Of a stretch of 64,000 bases of DNA, positions 58,073-64,000 are shown one piece after another. The position numbers were made by a program, and so were the translations under genes. How positions within the stretch are numbered: position 1 is the first letter of the stretch; each line of letters starts with the position of its first letter. Origin of the DNA: Staphylococcus debuckii. GTDB taxonomy: Bacteria > Bacillota > Bacilli > Staphylococcales > Staphylococcaceae. The DNA lies in assembly GCF_003718735.1 (NCBI RefSeq), contig NZ_CP033460.1:1612001-1676000 (forward strand), given 5' to 3'. Below the pieces are notes generated by a model. It was not told the origin of the DNA. It did no database searches and saw only the letters and a program-made list of their open reading frames with translations.

Positions 58073-60310
58073 TTAATGTTCAGTTATTACTTTAATATCT
58101 TTTTCTAAATCAAAAGTAATTTCACCGTTAACTTGTGTGTTGTAAGTTTTTGAATTAATACTTCTTAAACGCTCTATTACTTCTTTATTAGGAAGTTTAT
58201 AAACATTATTTTTACCACTAGATATGACGCTATAATCAGGATGCACTTTTTCAATAAAACTTTTACTTGAACTTGTTTTACTGCCGTGGTGCCCTACTTT
58301 TAAGATATCAATTTTAGGAAGAGAATAATTCTTTAAAAGCTTTGCTTCATTATTTATAGTAGCATCTCCAGTAGTAAGAATATTGTATCTAGGCGTCTTG
58401 ATAATAGCCATAATTGAGTGTTCATTTAAATCGTTGTTTTCGTTATGAAAAGCATCTAAGAACTGCACTTTACTTTCATCGATAGCGACTTGATTAATTT
58501 CTAAAGCATTTAGCAATTTAATGTGATGAATATTGCAGCTTGTTTTAATTGAATTTAAAGTATCTTGAGGATAACTAGCGAAATTTATGATTAACCCTTT
58601 TACTTTTATATGTTGTAATAAATATTCCAACTCGCCAATATGATCAGCGTGAGGATGTGTAATAATAATATAATCTAATTTACTGATTCCCCGTTTTTTT
58701 AGTGTTGGCATAATATGATATTTGCTTATAGAATTTGAGTTATCTAATTTCTTTTGCCCAAATTTAAACAATCTTCCTTCTTGATCTGCTTTACCTCCTG
58801 TATCAATTAACACTCGATGGCCATAATTCGTTTCAAATAGAAATGAATCGCCTTGTCCAACATTTAACGCTGTAAATCTCGTGTGAGGTTTAGTAGTGAT
58901 GCTTGTAAAAAACAAACTTCCGATAATAAACACAATTAATGAACTTTTGAATCGCCCTTTTGTTAATATTGTGACGGTTGCTATCATCCAAGCAACCACT
59001 AAAACAACATGATATTGATTGAATTCACCAATAAACCAGCGATATTGATTAAAGTGAGAGAATATCTTAATGAAATATTGGTCGTGTAATGTATAGAAAA
59101 ACTTAATAAGATTATTAAGATAAATCGAAGAATTAAAGAACTGTATATAGATATAAGTGAAGATTGCTAAAGGGAAAAGTATAAATGAATAATAAGGTAT
59201 AAATAAAAAGTTTGAAAAGAAACCAATCCATTGAATTTGATTAAAATAGTAAGCACTGATGATAAAAGAAGAAATTTGTGCTATAAATGTGATTGCTATT
59301 GCAGATTGAATTTTGTTTAAAGTTTTAATAAGCGGAGCAGATAAAAGAATAAATAGTGTGATTAAAAAAGAAAATTGAAAACCAATATCGAATATAATAT
59401 CAGGAGAAAAGGTACATAACATTAGAAATACAAGCGAAAGAATATCAAGAAGCGAGCTATAGAATTTTTTTGGCAGAATCATAACAAATGATAAACACAA
59501 TATAGCTCTTAAAGCGCTTGGAGCAAAATTTGTGTAATAAGCAAATAAAAATAAGGCGATAATAATCAAACATTGTGTAGCTGCTTTGGGAACGTTGAAC
59601 CTATTTAAAGTAAAATAAAAAATACCTGCTATAACCGCAACGTGTGAACTGCTGACAGCAAGTAAATGATAGATACCAAGTTCTTTCTCAATATCCAGTG
59701 TTTCTCCATCAATATAGCTTACATCCCCTGTTACTAACGCAAAAGTATTTTGCCAGTGTGATGAAGATCGCTGTAATCTTTTTAGAGAGTATTGCTTGTG
59801 CGTAGCAATGATTTGGGAGATGTTTTTTGATTTATCAGCTTTGCAAGTTGAAAGATTAATATTTTTAAGAATGGCTGTCGGCTGATCAGAAAAAGATTCA
59901 TCTATTTTCAACTTGCCATTAACAAAACACGTTGAATATCTTGGTAAACGCTCGAAATTTGTTAAATTTTGCTTTTTTCTTGGAAAATAAAAAAACTTCA
60001 GGGTATGACCCTTAAATTTGAGGTCACCTGCTACATACTTGTTATTTTTAACTCGAAAATCAGTTAACTCAACAAATTCATTCAGGTTATTAATATCCTT
60101 AAACCAATTACTTTCAATTTTTTGTTGAAAATTGTAATTTGAAAACCAATAATTACTTATTATAGATTGACATAATATAAATATTGTTAGTAAAATTGGA
60201 GGCTTTTTTCTAGTTAAAATTAATAATAATAAGCCTGCGAGCATAATAGCTAGCGGCTTATTATAAATTATTAAGATGCCATCTAAAAATGCTAATGCGA
60301 TATATATCAA
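58073..60310 (-). CDS. comEC: Competence DNA channel protein ComEC
   Basis: ComEC forms the membrane channel for transforming DNA. The 745-residue protein has a few N-terminal helices, an OB-type domain with two cysteines (YSTCFVNGK and NLSTCKADKS, a probable disulfide), the ComEC/Rec2 transmembrane block with LLAVSSSHVAVIAGIFYF near 225, and a C-terminal metallo-beta-lactamase domain with LNVGQGDSFLFE, ITHPHADHIGELEY, LTTGDATINNEA and LKVGHHGSKTSSS. The start is TTG at 60310. It overlaps no neighbour; comEB ends 7 nt upstream. All domains appear intact. Confidence 0.95.
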   Translation of the reverse strand: MIYIALAFLDGILIIYNKPLAIMLAGLLLLILTRKKPPILLTIFILCQSIISNYWFSNYNFQQKIESNWFKDINNLNEFVELTDFRVKNNKYVAGDLKFKGHTLKFFYFPRKKQNLTNFERLPRYSTCFVNGKLKIDESFSDQPTAILKNINLSTCKADKSKNISQIIATHKQYSLKRLQRSSSHWQNTFALVTGDVSYIDGETLDIEKELGIYHLLAVSSSHVAVIAGIFYFTLNRFNVPKAATQCLIIIALFLFAYYTNFAPSALRAILCLSFVMILPKKFYSSLLDILSLVFLMLCTFSPDIIFDIGFQFSFLITLFILLSAPLIKTLNKIQSAIAITFIAQISSFIISAYYFNQIQWIGFFSNFLFIPYYSFILFPLAIFTYIYIQFFNSSIYLNNLIKFFYTLHDQYFIKIFSHFNQYRWFIGEFNQYHVVLVVAWMIATVTILTKGRFKSSLIVFIIGSLFFTSITTKPHTRFTALNVGQGDSFLFETNYGHRVLIDTGGKADQEGRLFKFGQKKLDNSNSISKYHIMPTLKKRGISKLDYIIITHPHADHIGELEYLLQHIKVKGLIINFASYPQDTLNSIKTSCNIHHIKLLNALEINQVAIDESKVQFLDAFHNENNDLNEHSIMAIIKTPRYNILTTGDATINNEAKLLKNYSLPKIDILKVGHHGSKTSSSKSFIEKVHPDYSVISSGKNNVYKLPNKEVIERLRSINSKTYNTQVNGEITFDLEKDIKVITEH

Positions 60311-60317
60311 ATAGTAA

Positions 60318-60779
60318 TCACTTCTTTGTTAAATATTCTGCTACTTGTCTCGCATCGAATGGTATCTTTTTATATTCAATTCCGGATTGTTCCAGCAGTT
60401 GGATTGCATATTCATGATTGTGGTAGTCTTGTGCATAGTAAATTCTCTTAATGCCTGCTTGTATTATTGATTTAGTACAGTTTAGGCATGGAAAATGAGT
60501 AACGTATATTGTGGCCCCTTCGGTCGATACACCTTGCTTAGCACATTGCAATAAAGCGTTCATTTCAGCATGAATGGTTCTTATACAGTGATTATCTTCC
60601 ATTAGACATCCTTCATCTATACAATGTACTTCGCCGGCTACTGAGCCATTGTAGCCTCCTGCTATAATGCGGTTATCTTTAACTATAGTTGCGCCTACAG
60701 ATAACCTTGTACATGTTGATCTTAAGGATAATAGGTGACTTTGAGCCATGAAGTATTCTTCCCATTTAATTCTGTCCAT
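60318..60779 (-). CDS. comEB: dCMP deaminase family protein ComEB
   Basis: ComEB is a zinc deoxycytidylate deaminase encoded in the comE operon; it is not needed for DNA uptake in Bacillus. The 153-residue protein has the metal motifs IRTIHAEMNALLQCAKQG (HAE, about residue 70) and HFPCLNCTKSIIQAGIKRIYY (PCxxC, about 97). RSTCTRLSVGATIVKDNR and GGYNGSVAG are substrate-site signatures. It lies between comEA (73 nt) and comEC (7 nt). Confidence 0.95.
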   Translation of the reverse strand: MDRIKWEEYFMAQSHLLSLRSTCTRLSVGATIVKDNRIIAGGYNGSVAGEVHCIDEGCLMEDNHCIRTIHAEMNALLQCAKQGVSTEGATIYVTHFPCLNCTKSIIQAGIKRIYYAQDYHNHEYAIQLLEQSGIEYKKIPFDARQVAEYLTKK

Positions 60780-60852
60780 TTCTGTGCCCCCTATAGTAAA
60801 TTCAGAATAACTCTATCTTATTACATTTTTTCGTTATTTCATATCGAAGTCT

Positions 60853-61527
60853 CTAAATTGTAAAATAATCTTTTAATTTCTCAAAAGACTTTTCTCCAAT
60901 CCCCTTCACTTCTTTAAGTTGTTCTACCTTATCAAAGCTTCCCTTGCTTTCTCTAAATTCAATAATAGCCTTAGCCTTAGAAGGTCCTACCCCTGTTACT
61001 GTAGTCAATTCAGTTTCTTTCGCTGTATTAAGATTTACCTTTTGCTGAGTTGTTGAACTATTGTCAGAGGTGCCGCTATTAACTGACACCAAATTATTAG
61101 AACCGTTTTTTCCTTTTTCTGGTATGTAAATCAGTTTTTGATCTACTAGCTTTTCTGAAAGGTTGATTTGATTGAGATCTGCTTTATCAGTTGGTACAGC
61201 TTTTAAGACAACATCTTTTATGCGTTGATTATTCGACATTTCATATACATTCGGATGCTTTACTGCACCTTTAACATCTACCATTACTTTCTTAGATTTA
61301 GTATTTTGAGTTTCTTGGGTATCCTTTTTAGCAGATTGTAATTTGTTATCGCCATTCTTTAAATTATCTTTATGGTTCCACTCAGTTGTATTCTTCTCTT
61401 GTACTTCATTTTCAGGTTGTTTGGGCTGTATAAAGAATAATAGGGCTATAATCAATATTACAATTCCTGCTGCTATGTAACGATACTGTTTGTAATGTTC
61501 TATATAGTACTTCAACTTTTCTAACAT
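60853..61527 (-). CDS. comEA: Competence DNA receptor ComEA
   Basis: ComEA binds double-stranded DNA outside the membrane. The 224-residue protein has an N-terminal anchor (about 16-33, YIAAGIVILIIALLFFI), an Asn/Lys/Gln-rich linker, a SLBB-like domain KVMVDVKGAVKHPNVYEM (about 80-97), a second Ser/Asn linker, and two helix-hairpin-helix motifs from VNLNTAKETELTTVTGVGPSKAKAI to the end (LKEVKGIGEKSFEKLKDYF). The Shine-Dalgarno AAAGGAG sits in the 3' arm of the hairpin at 61535-61567. Confidence 0.95.
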   Translation of the reverse strand: MLEKLKYYIEHYKQYRYIAAGIVILIIALLFFIQPKQPENEVQEKNTTEWNHKDNLKNGDNKLQSAKKDTQETQNTKSKKVMVDVKGAVKHPNVYEMSNNQRIKDVVLKAVPTDKADLNQINLSEKLVDQKLIYIPEKGKNGSNNLVSVNSGTSDNSSTTQQKVNLNTAKETELTTVTGVGPSKAKAIIEFRESKGSFDKVEQLKEVKGIGEKSFEKLKDYFTI

Positions 61528-61534
61528 AAAAATT

Positions 61535-61567
61535 CACTCCTTTACTATATAAACGTTTAAAGGAGTG
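61535..61567 (-). promoter_or_regulatory. Hairpin enclosing the comEA Shine-Dalgarno sequence
   Basis: On the minus strand CACTCCTTTA pairs perfectly with TAAAGGAGTG around a 13-nt loop (AACGTTTATATAG), then AATTTTT and the comEA ATG. The 3' arm contains the Shine-Dalgarno. It is 9 nt downstream of the yqeM stop, so it can also be read as a terminator for yqeM. The layout matches the comGA leader hairpin. Confidence 0.7.
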
Positions 61568-61575
61568 ATTTTACT

Positions 61576-62292
61576 TTATTTTTTTACAACAAAGAACAAT
61601 CTATTGCTCTCTGGATTATGATTATTTTGATCAAAGTCATAAAATGTACTTATATGCTTAAAGCCTGCAGCTTGTAACATTTCTAAGTATTCTTCTTCAG
61701 AATAAGTTTGTTGGTAGTGCTCTTCATCAAAACGATGATATTGTCCATCACTTTGTTTTTCAAAAAAAGTCATATAATGCCATACACTATTAGGTTCATC
61801 TCCTGCGACAGCATCCCAACCGAGAAAAACATGCTCTGTTTCATCAATATAACTTTGATTGTTAAAAAGTGTTTGCATTTTATAAGTAGAATGAACATCA
61901 AAAATAAAGATACCATCTTCTTCTAGGTGGTTATAAACTTGTTTGAAAGTATCGTTTACAGCTTCTAAATTATTTAAGTAATTCAATGAGTCACAAAAGA
62001 TAGTAATAACATCGAATGTTTGACCTAAATCAAATTGAGACATATCTCCTTCTATCCATCTGACTTCATTGGATTTTTGAGCAGCTATCGCTAACATATC
62101 AGGGCTCAAGTCCATACCCGTCACTGGCCCTAACTGTGTTAATTGATGAGTCAAACTCCCAGTACCGCAGCCAATATCTAATATCGATACTTTATCACTT
62201 ACTAGAGATTTTACGATATCTAACCAAGCATCATAGGGTTGATCTAAGGTCAGTTCGTCATAGTATTGACTGAATTCATGATATTGTTCCAT
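61576..62292 (-). CDS. SAM-dependent methyltransferase (YqeM type)
   Basis: The 238-residue class I methyltransferase has SILDIGCGTGSLTHQL (motif I, about residue 37), VTGMDLSPDMLAIA (motif II), WIEGDMSQFDLG and VITIFCDSLNYL. YqeM is conserved in Firmicutes beside rsfS and comEA; the substrate is not known to me. A weak GAGGAAG-type site precedes the ATG. It is read after rsfS with a 2-nt gap. Confidence 0.88.
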   Translation of the reverse strand: MEQYHEFSQYYDELTLDQPYDAWLDIVKSLVSDKVSILDIGCGTGSLTHQLTQLGPVTGMDLSPDMLAIAAQKSNEVRWIEGDMSQFDLGQTFDVITIFCDSLNYLNNLEAVNDTFKQVYNHLEEDGIFIFDVHSTYKMQTLFNNQSYIDETEHVFLGWDAVAGDEPNSVWHYMTFFEKQSDGQYHRFDEEHYQQTYSEEEYLEMLQAAGFKHISTFYDFDQNNHNPESNRLFFVVKK

Positions 62293-62294
62293 CT

Positions 62295-62645
62295 TTAATA
62301 AGCTTCCTCATAGGTTTGCATCGGAGCATCTCTATAGAGTTTTTCAATATTATAGTAACTACGTTCGTCTTTATGGAAAATGTGGACGATTACGCCAGAT
62401 AAATCGAGCAATACCCATCTTGCTTCATTCAAGCCTTCAAATACTGAAATATCAATACCCGCTTTATCAGCCGCTTCTTTAACCGCTCTCGCAATCGCCT
62501 GTACTTGACGTTCGTTATTACCATGGCATATGACAAAATAATCCGCCATATCATTGATGCCTTCTAAATCTAAAGAAATTACTTCTTCTGCTCTTTTACT
62601 TTCAACGGCTTTAACAGCCATATTTAAAATTTCTGTTTTTTGCAT
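62295..62645 (-). CDS. rsfS: Ribosomal silencing factor RsfS
   Basis: RsfS binds L14 and blocks subunit joining when nutrients are low. The 116-residue protein has the family pattern DYFVICHGNNERQVQAIARAVKEAADKAG near residue 36 and ARWVLLDLSGVIVHIFHKDERSYYNIEKLY near 75. It was called YbeB/YqeL. AGAGGATG lies before the ATG. It lies 1 nt after yqeK; nadD-yqeK-rsfS-yqeM are probably one transcript. Confidence 0.96.
   Translation of the reverse strand: MQKTEILNMAVKAVESKRAEEVISLDLEGINDMADYFVICHGNNERQVQAIARAVKEAADKAGIDISVFEGLNEARWVLLDLSGVIVHIFHKDERSYYNIEKLYRDAPMQTYEEAY

Positions 62646-64000
<1,355 letters not shown>

Overview
The window is chromosomal DNA from a low-GC Gram-positive bacterium, almost certainly a Staphylococcus that is not S. 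aureus. The gene order (accBC, efp, gcvT-gcvPA-gcvPB, comG, glcK, pbp3, sodA, zur, sigA-dnaG, glyS, recO-era-cdd-dgkA-ybeY-phoH, rpsU, hrcA-grpE-dnaK-dnaJ, lepA, rpsT, holA, comEC-EB-EA, nadD) is the conserved staphylococcal core, and the proteins align from memory over full length with S. aureus orthologues while differing in detail. I see no rRNA, tRNA, insertion sequence, prophage, CRISPR array or plasmid gene. About 93% of the sequence is coding. All genes but five lie on the minus strand, so the window reads from right to left. Both ends cut a gene: argR at the left, yhbY at the right.

Layout in the + coordinate. 1-7.4 kb: argR start, then ispA-xseB-xseA-nusB-yqhY-accC-accB (isoprenoid, exonuclease VII, fatty acid synthesis), efp and a prolidase. 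7.6-9.9 kb: a plus-strand lipoprotein and small membrane protein, lipM on the minus strand, and a plus-strand rhodanese-like protein without its catalytic cysteine. 10-14.2 kb: the glycine cleavage operon under a glycine riboswitch. 14.2-18.4 kb: aroK and the seven-gene comG pseudopilus operon. 18.5-25.7 kb: housekeeping enzymes, a rhomboid protease, PBP3 and Mn superoxide dismutase. 25.9-27.9 kb: the zinc ABC transporter and Zur behind a Zur box. 28-36.8 kb: nfo, cshB, nif3-like, trmK, sigA, dnaG, ppsR, ccpN. 36.8-42.4 kb: divergent glyS with a T-box leader, then recO, era, cdd, dgkA, ybeY, phoH. 42.6-45 kb: flotillin/NfeD membrane operon. 45.2-54.6 kb: rpsU, mtaB, rsmE, prmA and the HrcA/CIRCE heat-shock operon, then hemW. 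54.6-64 kb: lepA, rpsT, holA, the comE DNA-uptake operon, and yqeM-rsfS-yqeK-nadD-yhbY.

The genes mostly serve translation, replication, folding and central metabolism. Two late-competence operons (comG for the pseudopilus, comE for DNA binding and transport) are both intact. The most interesting signals lie between genes. The Shine-Dalgarno sequences of comGA and comEA both sit in the 3' arm of a 10-bp hairpin followed by a short U-run and the ATG, and both loops contain CGTTTAT. A roughly 115-nt two-hairpin structured RNA with a U-tail follows sigA. ccpN has no canonical start codon and appears to begin at ATA. The glycine riboswitch begins inside the last codons of aroK. Two copies of a roughly 106-nt cruciform intergenic repeat occur in opposite orientation.

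Start codons were re-chosen where a Shine-Dalgarno sequence or family length clearly favoured an internal start, including several TTG and GTG starts. Functional names rest on recognised motifs, length and conserved neighbourhood. Family comparisons are from memory, not from a search.
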